In this document: positions 1 to 9,800 of the stretch, in pieces
Layout of the letters: each line of letters starts with the position of its first letter
Numbering within the stretch: position 1 is the stretch's first letter
Assembly: GCA_003054695.1 (NCBI GenBank)
Contig: QAZA01000021.1
Span: 62,001 to 126,000, forward strand
Direction: 5' to 3'
DNA: 64,000 bases
From: Verrucomicrobia bacterium LW23
GTDB taxonomy: Bacteria > Verrucomicrobiota > Verrucomicrobiia > Methylacidiphilales > UBA1321
The notes under the pieces: generated by a model
Told to the model about the DNA's origin: nothing
What the model saw: only the letters and a program-made list of their open reading frames with translations
Database searches by the model: none
Program-made: the position numbers and the translations under genes

Positions 1-1326
1 CTGCGCAAGGAGTTCAAGAACATGAAGGTGGTCTCCGACGCCAGCTTCATCACCACCTCCAACGTCCCCGGCTGGCGCGTGATTACGGAGCACAACACGT
101 TTAACGACATCTACTTGCGCCAAACGTTCTACTTCTTCAAATCCAACGTGGCCAAAACCTACCTGGTCATCACCACCAGCGCCACGCAAAAGGCCGGGCC
201 CGATATCCAGCCCACCTTCGACGCGATCCTCAAGTCCTTTACCCTGGAGTCCGGCGGCTCAAACAGCAGCGGCAGCAGCTCCCCCAGCACGCCACCCCCG
301 GCTGCGCCGGAACCGCCGGCGCCCCCGAAAAGCACGGTGCCCGCCCTGACACAGGAGGTGCGCAGCCAGGAAGGCAACTTCGTCTACAAAATCCCGGCCG
401 CCTGGACGCAAAAGCTCGATACCTCCAAGTCCAAGTACCCGCTGGCATTCGGCCCCACCACCGGCGACTTTACCAGCAACCTCAACGCCGTGGATGAATC
501 CTACACGGGCACCATCCAAGACTACGTGGACGGCAACCTCAAGTCACTCAAGGACTTCAAGAACTTCAAAATCGTGGAGCGCTCCGCGTTTACCACCGAC
601 AGCGGCCTGCAGGGCGTGAAGCTGGTAACGGAGCATAACAACTTTAACGAGAGGTGGTTACGCCAGGTGTTCTACTTCTTACGCGGGTCCAAAGCGGGGC
701 AGTACCTCATCCTCACCTCCACCGCGCCGCTCTCCGTAGCCGTGGAGCAGCAGCCCATCTTCGACGCCATCCTGCGCACCTTCCGCTACACCAACACCGG
801 CGGCCTGGCCACCCCGGCCCCCGCCACCAGCGGCTACGATACCGAGGAGGAGGAAGCCGCGGAGGAACTCGCCGGCGGCAAATCCGTGCGTATGGATACG
901 CTGGGTTTCAGCTATACCGTGCCCAAATCCTGGAACGTCTCCACCGACACCTCGATCTCCAAGTACCCGCTGGCCCGCGGCCCGGTTAGCGACAACTTTA
1001 CCGCCAACTTTAACGCTGTAGACGAAGATTATACGGGCACTATCGACCAGTATGTCGAAGCCAATATGGTTACGCTTCGCAAAAGCTTCAAGAATCTCAC
1101 CGTTGTGGCGCAGGGCAAATTTACAACGGCCAGCGGACTTGATGGCCGGCGCGTGGTTACGGAGCATAACACCTTCCAGAGCAGGTACCTGCGTCAAACC
1201 TTCTACTTCTTCAAATCCCCCTTTGGCCGCAAGTGGGTGGTGCTGACCTCCAGCACCACCAAGCCACAAGGCGCCAAACTTCAGCCCCTGTTCGATGCGA
1301 TCATGCGAACTGTCAAGCGCCTGTAG
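1..1326 (+). CDS. Secreted protein with tandem DcrB/PsbP-like domains (5' end outside window)
   Basis: The reading frame is open from base 1 and ends at a TAG, so the start lies upstream of the window. What is visible is one partial and two complete copies of a domain of about 120 residues, joined by Ser/Pro/Gly-rich or Glu-rich linkers. Each copy carries KYPLA..GP, then N.NAVDE.YTGTI..YV, a K.F...FTT block, VTEHN.F, LRQ.FYF, and a final PxFDAI. This layout resembles the DUF1795/DcrB and PsbP-like (Mog1 fold) family, which in other bacteria is often lipoprotein or periplasmic. The copies are close enough at DNA level (repeated TTACGGAGCATAACA-like blocks) to suggest recent internal duplication. 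Function is unknown; a cell-envelope role is inference. The gene converges on the next one across a perfect inverted repeat. Confidence 0.6.
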   Translation: MRKEFKNMKVVSDASFITTSNVPGWRVITEHNTFNDIYLRQTFYFFKSNVAKTYLVITTSATQKAGPDIQPTFDAILKSFTLESGGSNSSGSSSPSTPPPAAPEPPAPPKSTVPALTQEVRSQEGNFVYKIPAAWTQKLDTSKSKYPLAFGPTTGDFTSNLNAVDESYTGTIQDYVDGNLKSLKDFKNFKIVERSAFTTDSGLQGVKLVTEHNNFNERWLRQVFYFLRGSKAGQYLILTSTAPLSVAVEQQPIFDAILRTFRYTNTGGLATPAPATSGYDTEEEEAAEELAGGKSVRMDTLGFSYTVPKSWNVSTDTSISKYPLARGPVSDNFTANFNAVDEDYTGTIDQYVEANMVTLRKSFKNLTVVAQGKFTTASGLDGRRVVTEHNTFQSRYLRQTFYFFKSPFGRKWVVLTSSTTKPQGAKLQPLFDAIMRTVKRL

Positions 1327-1350
1327 GAGCCTGTCCGGAAAATGCTCCAA

Positions 1351-1408
1351 GACCAATTCGCACAGTTATTTGCTCTTTATGCGGAGCAAATAACTGTGCG
1401 AATTGGTC
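1351..1408. terminator. Perfect 25-bp inverted repeat between convergent genes (likely bidirectional terminator)
   Basis: Left arm 1351-1375 and right arm 1384-1408 are perfect reverse complements, separated by an 8-base loop. The element lies 24 bases after the stop of the plus-strand gene and 15 bases before the stop of the minus-strand gene. Position and symmetry fit a bidirectional transcription barrier. There is no clear U-run on either strand, so a classical rho-independent mechanism is not certain. Confidence 0.6.
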
Positions 1409-1423
1409 TAACGCGCCGTCTGC

Positions 1424-2206
1424 CTAACGCGCCGAGCGGTCGATGGAGGGCGCGGCGGCGCTGTCGGGGGACTCGGGGGCGGCGGGCGCGGGGGTGGCTT
1501 TGGCGGTGGTGGCGGACTTTTCGGCAGGCTTCTCGACGGGCATTTGGGGAGCAGGCTTTGCGGACGTGCGCGGCTTGCCGGTGGGGTTGCCTTCGGCAAC
1601 GACGGGAGCGGTGGGGATCTCCGCCTGCTGCTGTTGTCGCTGCGGAGGGGTGGTGCGTGTGCGCTGCTTTTCGGGCGCTACCGGAGCTGGCGCATGGCCG
1701 GCGGCGATGGGCGAATTCATGTCGCGCGAGGAAAAGATCATCTGCGGCAGGATGACCGCGGGCGGGCCGCCGGCGGTGCCCGATCCCGTGCCGGATGCGC
1801 CGCCACTGCCGGATGTCGACCGCGCCTTCTTCTGCGAGGCCGTGCCGGTACCGGAGGCTGCGGGCGCTTTGCTCTCGCCACTGCCTCCACCGCCGGCAGG
1901 GCGCGTTGCCTCGGTGGTGGAGGCCGCGCTCTTCTCCGCGCCCTTCTTCTTTGCGGGCCTGGTTGCCGGGGCAGTCGATGCTACCGGGGCCGTGGGCACG
2001 GCGGGCGCGGTGGATTTCTCCCGGGCCTCCGGCGCGTTGGCGGGAGTGGGCATGGACGCCTTGCGCGTGCGGGGCGGGGAGGCCTCGGCTTCGCTATCAT
2101 CCTCTGCAAGAAGGCCTTGTGGAGCCATCGCGAGAGTCAGCGCCGCGATGACCAGGGCTGCGGCGGCAGCCCAGGCCGCGCGAGTTCCCAGGGAAAGAAT
2201 CTTCAT
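1424..2206 (-). CDS. Secreted Ala/Pro/Thr-rich low-complexity protein
   Basis: The protein has 260 residues. The chosen start is the ATG at 2206, giving MKILSLGTRAAW followed by a hydrophobic stretch ending near PQGLLAEDD, a typical signal peptide. An in-frame ATG three codons upstream (2215) and a TTG at 2221 are possible but would lengthen the n-region. The rest is dominated by Ala, Pro, Thr, Ser and Gly with short KKK and Gln runs and no recognisable domain. A short central segment around PPAVILPQMIFSSRDMN is the only part that looks ordered. No function can be assigned. It lies downstream of the PP2C phosphatase gene on the same strand, about 120 bases away. Confidence 0.5.
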   Translation of the reverse strand: MKILSLGTRAAWAAAAALVIAALTLAMAPQGLLAEDDSEAEASPPRTRKASMPTPANAPEAREKSTAPAVPTAPVASTAPATRPAKKKGAEKSAASTTEATRPAGGGGSGESKAPAASGTGTASQKKARSTSGSGGASGTGSGTAGGPPAVILPQMIFSSRDMNSPIAAGHAPAPVAPEKQRTRTTPPQRQQQQAEIPTAPVVAEGNPTGKPRTSAKPAPQMPVEKPAEKSATTAKATPAPAAPESPDSAAAPSIDRSAR

Positions 2207-2325
2207 GTCGTGCATTGGCAATAGGTGCTGTCGTCGTACGGCCGGTTTGCGACCGTTCAGGTGCTTGGCTGTCGCAAGTGCTTGTGATTGTGCTTGTAGT
2301 AGAAGATTTCAGCTTGCGGATCAAA

Positions 2326-3375
2326 TCAATCCTCACCAAACCCCGGCTGGTGGGGATGCTCCCCCGGCTCGGTATCCGGCGCCGCGTCCACGTCGTCATC
2401 GCCATCATCATTAACCCCGCCCGTGGGCGGCGCCGGGGTTGCGGGCGGCCTTGCGGAGGACGGACGCTCGGGCAGGCTTGCCGGACGCCATGGCTCCGCG
2501 CTTCCGCGAGCCCCCGACACGGGTGTCGCTTCGTCCGCGGACTCACGCGTGGACACGGACATCGAATCGTCGCCGACATCCGCCACAATGATGGTGATGT
2601 TGTCCTTGGCGCCTCCCTTCATCGTGCAAAGAAAAAGCCGATCCACGGCGGTCTTCGGCTCGCGCGACGAGTTAAGGATCAGCTCAATTTCATCGAGCGT
2701 CAGCGTGTCGGTCAGCCCGTCGGTGCACAGCAAAAAGCGGGTGGGCGCCGTCAGCCGCAGCGGGTACAGGTGCGGGCGGATATCCGCATAGTGGGTGCGG
2801 CCGCCGATGGACTGGGTGAGGGCGTGCAGCGAGTTGGGGCGAAGATCCTCGCGCGATATATGTCCAGCAGCCACAAGCACTTCGGCCACGGAGTCATCGC
2901 GCGAGATTTGCGTGAGAAACTCGTCCTGCCGCCGGTACACCCGCGCATCGCCCACGGAGAACGCAAAGAGCCCCTCCGGCCCGCACGCCAGTCCCGCGAC
3001 GGTGGCGCCCATGCCGCGGCAACTGGGATCGTTTTGACCGGCGGTAATCAGCGAGCGGTTGGAGTCACGCAACGCCGTATCCACCGCGGGCGGCGTAAAG
3101 GGGGAGGTGGCGCTGAGGGCATCGGCCACCTCGCGGCTGGCGCGTTCGCCCGCCAGGTGCCCGCCCATGCCGTCGGCAACAAGCAGCATCCAGGGCTCGC
3201 CTGCCGGCAGCTCGCGCAGCAGCGGCTCGGTCAGCGTCAACCCGGCGTGCAGCGTGCCAAAGTACAGCGCGTCCTCGTTGCTGGAGCGCACCCGCCCGGG
3301 GTGGGTAATGGCGGCGCCGGTGACGCGGGGAATCGGCGGCGGCGGCTGCTGCGGGCTGGAGCTGGGATTGGACAT
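2326..3375 (-). CDS. PP2C-family Ser/Thr protein phosphatase
   Basis: This 349-residue protein should be a cytosolic metal-dependent phosphatase that removes phosphate from Ser/Thr residues, the usual counterpart of Hanks-type kinases. The bacterial PP2C motifs appear in order: R30-S-S-N-E-D35, VADGMGG at 66-72 with the metal-binding Asp68, GATV at 123-126, VGDARVYR at 141-148, SRDDS at 158-162, CTDGLTD at 217-223 and GGAKDN at 254-259. The catalytic core ends near residue 268. The last 80 residues are Pro-rich and acidic, probably disordered. No kinase gene is in the window, so the substrate is unknown. The start is the ATG at 3375; no Shine-Dalgarno is visible upstream. Confidence 0.9.
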   Translation of the reverse strand: MSNPSSSPQQPPPPIPRVTGAAITHPGRVRSSNEDALYFGTLHAGLTLTEPLLRELPAGEPWMLLVADGMGGHLAGERASREVADALSATSPFTPPAVDTALRDSNRSLITAGQNDPSCRGMGATVAGLACGPEGLFAFSVGDARVYRRQDEFLTQISRDDSVAEVLVAAGHISREDLRPNSLHALTQSIGGRTHYADIRPHLYPLRLTAPTRFLLCTDGLTDTLTLDEIELILNSSREPKTAVDRLFLCTMKGGAKDNITIIVADVGDDSMSVSTRESADEATPVSGARGSAEPWRPASLPERPSSARPPATPAPPTGGVNDDGDDDVDAAPDTEPGEHPHQPGFGED

Positions 3376-3834
3376 AGCGCGTGCTCGTGAACGCGTCCGG
3401 CGCGGATGCAGTTGCTGGTAAGGGAGGAGGGAAGCGCGTGCGCGGAGGCGGCCGGCGCCGGTCGCGTGTCATTTGCATCGCAAACCCGCGCCGCCAACGC
3501 CGATGCTAGCAAAGCAATTGGATTGCACCACTCCATTCTTCACCTCCCTTGCATTTCCGCAAAGCACCTGCGCGGCAAGGCTTTAGCGTAGTCGTGGGCG
3601 AGAGACGGGAGCAGATCCTGGGCTCGGAAAGCAGAGACAAGGGAACCAGCAGGGGACCTGCGGTCCGGTGCTCAGCTTCCTGTTTCTCCGCTTTCCGTAG
3701 CGAAAGGGTCCCCCCCCCCTGCCCCGCCCCATTCATGCGATTCGTGATATTCGTGCTCCCCCCTCTCCGGCACGCGAATTTGGGCGCTTTTGGCTCGCAT
3801 TGCGGGCTGTCCTGAATTATTCAGAGCTTTTCCT
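3376..3834. other. Divergent intergenic region with a 10-C homopolymer
   Basis: About 460 bases separate the divergent phosphatase and giant exported-protein genes, so promoters for both should lie here, but I see no convincing -35/-10 pair. A run of ten C residues occupies 3710-3719, roughly 115 bases before the start of the plus-strand gene. No gene is supported in this stretch. Confidence 0.4.
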
Positions 3835-6800
3835 ATGATCGCTTTTTACAAATGGCGGCGGCGGGGTGTGCTTTCACACATGGCGGCGTTGGCCGTTGCG
3901 GCGGTGATGACTCTTTTGGCAACGGCGGTAGTGCTGACTCCCCGCGCGGTGGCGGAGGAGAAGATTGTGCTGCTGGATGAGCTGCCGGGCGATCTCTCCG
4001 CGTTTGACGTTGCCGCCGACGGCACGAGCCTCTTTTTCTGCAGCCGCGACAGCATCCTCACGCTCGACAGCCGAGCGCGCCTCACGCGCCGTATCTCCGC
4101 GGGCGGGCAGGCGCGCTTTGTGACGTTGCGCCGGGACGGCGCGCTGGTCGTCAGCACCTCCGGCCGCAATGCGGAGATTGCCGTGCTGGGGCCGGACGGC
4201 GGCACCACCACGCCTTTTGTAGGCGCCCCCGCCGCCCGCTACTCGGATATCCGCCCCTTTGCGCTGGACGACGCGGGCGGCCGCGTGTTTGTGGTGGAGA
4301 CCAAGGAGAGCGACGCCCCCGGCGACACCACGCCCGTCGGCTCCATGCGCGTCTCCATCTACTCCGCCACGCCGCGCCCGGGCACGGTGGCGGGCGGCTT
4401 CCCCATCGGCATGCGCGCCGCCACGGCGCTGAGCTTTCAGCCCGGCGAGACGGCGATTGCCTATGATGCGGCGAAAAAACTCGTGCTGGTGCAGATTCCC
4501 GGCACGGACCTGGTGCAGGCGTTTGACGAAAAAGGCAGCCTGCAGGGCAAAGCCGCCGGCGCGTACGGCGTGGCCATTCTCAAGGACGGCCGCGTGGCAA
4601 CGCTGCGCACGGCGGTGGTGCCTGGCAAGCAGGGTTTCCGCCCTGTGGTAAGCATTTACGGCCCGGCGCCGCAAATGCCCTTCCTCTTCGACCTCCCGCT
4701 GCCCGACGCACCCAACGGCGAGCCGCAGCTGGGCCTGCGCGGCCGCATGCTGGCCACCGACGAGGCGGGGCGCCTCTACCTCTCCAACCCGGGGGATCCG
4801 CGCACCACCATCACCTACTGGGAGCCCGACTTCAAGACGCCGTTCTCCTACGGCCCGCGCTACCTGGCCATTGATGCGGAGTTCCCCTCCAGCTTTATTG
4901 CCGGCAAGCCGGCCACCATCCCCGTTAAGGTAATGGGGCGTCCGGAGCCCGACAACCGCGACCAGTGGAAGGTGCTGTGGCGCCCCAGCGATGGCACGCG
5001 CCCCGAGTGGGAAAGCATCAAACCCACGTGGGACGGCGTGGCCGGCGCCATCACCTTTGCGATGCCCGACACGGCCATGGGCGCTTGCGATATACGCCTG
5101 GCGTTCGGGCCGCTGCCACTTTCCATCATGCAGGAGGATCGCGCCATGTTCCTGCCGTTTACCTCCTATGTCGCGCCCGCGGGCGCGGCCGCGGAGCGCT
5201 GTATCTCCACCTTTACGGCCGGCGGCCGCCGCGCCTTTGTGCAGGGCGAGGCTATTGCGGTGCGCGTGGTGCGCACCCACAGCGCCACGGCCGATGCCGC
5301 CGCGCCCGCCTCCATAACGCTGGGCCTGTACAAGGGTGATGTTTTGCTGGCAAAGGAGGTGCTGACTCCCCCCGCCCCGGCCCGCCCGGCGGCACCTGCG
5401 CCCTCACTTGCGCCCGCGCCAACCGCCGCGCCGCGCCCGGCCTCAGCCCCCGCCCCAGCCGCGCAGGCGGACGCCAACCCGCTGCTAGCGGCGGAGATCA
5501 GTGCGGAGATCACGCGGCGACTGCCGCCCGGCGTTTACCACCTGCGCGCGGAGCCGACGGCGCCCGGCGAGCAGGCGTGGGGTGTTACCATCACCATCAG
5601 CCAGGCGCTGCCGGATTCCCCACTCACTCGCGTGCTGGATTACACGACGGCCGACAGCGTCTCGCCCGCACTGCCGCCCGCCGAGGCCGACAGCCGCCTG
5701 GCCGGCGCCGCGCCCTCCGCAGGCAGCCCGGCCGATAAGCTAATCTGGATCCGCGATTACATCCAGGGCCTGGCCAATCTGAACATCAGCCGCGAATCGG
5801 GCCTGCTGGCGCCGACCGTTACGGAGCTTCCGCCCGCCGCAACTGCAGAGGCCACCGCGACGCCGGCAACACCCGCCCCCTCCCCCGCGCGCCCCGCTGC
5901 CTCGACCGCTCCGGCCGCCCCTGCCCCGGCAGCCGCTGCGCCCGCAGCAGCAACCAAGGCGCACCTTCATGTCGACAACCCTGCGCGCCCGGCGATGGAG
6001 ACGCTGCACGCCGGCTTTGGCGCCGCCGCCGCGCCCGCGCCTGCCGACGCCTCCGGCCCGCGCCTGAGCCCCCGCCCGGCACCACTGCGGGACGTGTATC
6101 TGGACTTGCTGACAAGCCTGGGCATCCGTATGGAAGCCGGGTTTGCGGATAGCGCCAAAGCGTGGGACAAGCGCGGCTTTCGCGACGAAGCCCAGGCGCG
6201 GCTGAGGCTGGCCATGCTGCGCCTGGCGCAGGGCGTCTCGCGCTTCCCCGCCATTGCCGGCGTGCGTTACTCGGACAACATTCTGTTTGGCGGCGCCATG
6301 GGGCCCGCCGGCGGGGACGACACGCGCCGTCGCGCACCGGCCCAGCCCGTGGATGCCATGAGCGCCGAGGACGCCACGTGGCTGCGCGAGCTGCAGGTGC
6401 TGCGCTTCCCCGGCCGCCCCGCCGCCGACGCACTGAACTTTGCCGTGCGCCGCGCCTTTGAGGGGCTGGACGCCACACTGCGTTCCGTACTGCCCGGCAC
6501 GGACGTGGTGGCCGGCACCGCCTGGCCCGCGATGTCGCTTTTGGAGATGTACTCGCCGCGGCGCCAGGATGGCATTACGAGCGAGGCGGGACGGTTTCAA
6601 CTGGGCAACGCGCCCTGGGCGGCGCCGGCTTCGCACGATATTTTGCGCCGTCCCGGCCTTCCAGCCGGCTCCACCCTGCGCCTCGGGCAGGGGCCCACGG
6701 GCTGGCAACGCTATGTTCGCGATGCCTTTGCGGTAGCGGCTCGCGGCACCCAGCGGGTCGGAGTCAGCGGCGCGGCTCCGATGCTGGGCAACCCGCTGGA

Positions 6801-9800
6801 GACCTATTCCATGCGCTCCGCCAACGCACTGCTCAGGCAATACGGCCCGCTGTTTGCGGAGTGCCCGCCCCTGGTGTGCGGCGCCATTCTGTACAGCGAG
6901 ACGCAACTGGCGGCCGAAGCCACGGGCGGCATCGACGGACGCCCGGGCACCGCCAGCGCCACAGCGGCGCCATCCGCCCCGGCCGCACCCAGGGCGTCGG
7001 TGTTTTCGCATCGCCATGACGAAGCGGTGCTTGGGCTGTATGGCTCCGCGCTGATGGCAGGCGTGCCGCTGCGCGTGGTTACGGAGGCCGACATCGTTGC
7101 CGGGGAGCTGAAGCCCGAGACCTTGCCGGCGCTCTTTCTTGCCGGCGTTAAGGAGCGGCTGCCGCTGGAGGTGCGCGACGCCGTGGAGCGCTACATTCAG
7201 GCCGGGGGCCGCGTCTATTTCGATACAGGCAGCGCCTCCGTGCCGGGCGGCGCGCCCATGGGCTTTGAGGCCGTGCCGCAGCCGCCCGCCGCGTTTTCCG
7301 GCGTGGCCACGTTTGGCGCCTTTACGGCCGACGCGGCGTTTCCGGCAACGTTCCCCGGCCTGGCCACCAACGCCAAACGGCTTCGCGAGCTGGCGTGGCT
7401 GGACGTGCCGGGCGGGCCGTTCCCCGGCAGCCTGGTCTCGCGACTGCCTCTGCAGCTGGAGACGGACGACCTGTGGACGGCCAAGAATTTTCTTAACGGC
7501 GGCGCCGTGCAGTACATCATGCTAACCAGCGACAGCTCGCCGTTCCCCTGGCAGCCGGGCGAAGTGTGGGGCCTGGGCTGGCGCTACGGGGAGGCGTTCC
7601 AGCCACGCGCCGTGCTGATGACCCTGACGCCCAAGCAGCCGGAAGGCGCCGTGCTGTACGACGTGTTTAACCGCAAACCCATGCAGGTGCCGCAGGGCAA
7701 CTTTGCCGGCACGGACAGAGCCACGCGCCTGTGGGCCGATCTCTCCTCCCTGCCGGGCCGCCTGATTGCCGTTTGCCCCGCCCCCATGGCCGCGCCCGCC
7801 CTGGCCGCCACACTCTCCGGCGCCGAGCTGAAGCTGGAGGTGCGCGTGCAGATCCAGACCGCGAAGTCTGAGCCTGCTCCGGCTCCTGCCCCGGCTCCAG
7901 CGCCGGCCGCGCCTGCCCCCGCTCCCGCGCCGAGGGGCGACGGCCAGGCCGAGGAGCATGTCGGCGAAGACGAGATGCCTGCCGCATCGCCGGGCGCTCC
8001 GGGCGGCGGCGATCCCACCAACCGCCCCGCTTCTCCCGCCCCCGCGGCGCCGGCCCCGGCCGCCGCGCCCGCTGCTCCGCCCGAGCTTCCGCCTGCCGTG
8101 GCGGCGCGGGTGCCGGTGCGCATTCGCATTGTGCCCGGCCAGGCCAAAGTGACGGACGGCGCGGTGGTGTACGAGGCCCCGCCGCGCCAGGGGCCGGCCG
8201 CCCCGTTTGTGGAGGTGTACCGACTGACCGGTGCCGATGGCATCCTTACCGCCACGCTGCCCGCGCCGTTGCCCGGCGCGTCGGCCTCTGGCTGGACGGT
8301 GGAGGTGACCGAGCTTATCGGTGGCAACAGCACTCTGCTTCCGCTGCCCGCCGAGGCGCTTCCCGCCGCGCCCGCACTGGCCGCCGTTCGCCCGGCCGTG
8401 GAGTGGGTGCGCCCCGCGCAGTTTGCGGAGCTGATGGCCCGCGCCATGCGGTCCGGCGTGGTGCGGCTGGAGCTGCCCGCGCCGCCGCGACCGGCCGCAT
8501 CGCCCGCCGGCACGGTCAGCATCACCGGGTCCGCGCCGGCCGCTATCGCGCCGGAGATTCTCGCGGAGCTGCGCACCGCTCTCGGCAAGCACGGCATTGT
8601 GGCGCAGGCGCCAGCCAACGCCACGGCGACGAGCCCCGTCTCCGCGCAGTCCGCGGCGTCGGCTGAGGGCGCCAACACTGAGCCCGTCACCATCGCCCTG
8701 GGCACCGTGGCCGTTAACGGAGAGCTGATCGCCCAGGTACGCCTGCAGGGCCAGCTCGGCGCGCCCGTCTCCCCCAACATGCCCGGTACGCGCGGCGCCA
8801 TCATCGCCCCCGTGGCCGGCGCGCGCGGGTGGAAGGACGACTGCATTATCCTGCTGGGCGGGGGACCCGAGGGACTGCGCACCGCAATCCAGGCCATCCA
8901 GTCCTGGACACCGCCCGGCCCCGCCACCTCCGCCGCCCCTACGCTCAGCGCCGCTGCGCCTGCCGCGCCCGCCGCCGCGCCGGTGCATCTGCTTTCGCCT
9001 CTTAGCGGCGCGGCGCAGGATGTGCTTACAGCGCAGCAGATCTTTGGCCAGCCGATTGCCGGGCTGGACATCAGTCCGGACGGCCGGTCGGTCGTCTTTA
9101 GCACGGACGGCATGCACCGCAACCTGGCGGCGTTTCTTGTCGAAGGCAACAGCGTCAAGTTTGTGCGCTCCGAACGCGCCGGCCAGGGCCCGGCGCTGGG
9201 CTACCCGTGGGTCAGCAACGACGGCAGGTACATGGGCGGCGTGGCGCGCAGCCTTGGCAAGGCCGGGCAGGCGCTGCATCTGGTGGATACGAGCAACGGC
9301 GCGCGCCTGGTCTTCCCCGCCTATGGCGATCTCGCCCCGCAGATCACCCGCTTTGGCATTGCCGGCAACACCAAATACGTGGTGGTGCCCGGCCGCTACG
9401 GCACGGTGTGCTGGCGCCGGCGCGACGTCGCGGGATCGTACGGAACGTCCGTGCAGTCGGGCCAGGAGTTCGAGCAGATCTGGACGATCGACGCCTCGAA
9501 GCACTTTGCCTCGCAGGACTGGCCGACGGGCGACGGATTGCCGGCCGGCGTCCCCTCCCCCGTGCGCGCGCCCATCTCCCACGCCACCATCCCGGACGGC
9601 GCCGACTTTGCGCTGTTGATGCGCGCGGACTCCGTGGCGCCGCCCGCCGGCTGCACGCCCGTGCCCATGCTGATGCCCGACGACACGCGCGTCTCCCTGG
9701 CCGCCGTGGGGCTGGAGGACGGCCACGAACGGTGGCGCTTTGAGGTACCCCTGACGGGCTACCGCCTGGAGCCCACGCTGCATAACAGCCCCAACGGCAG

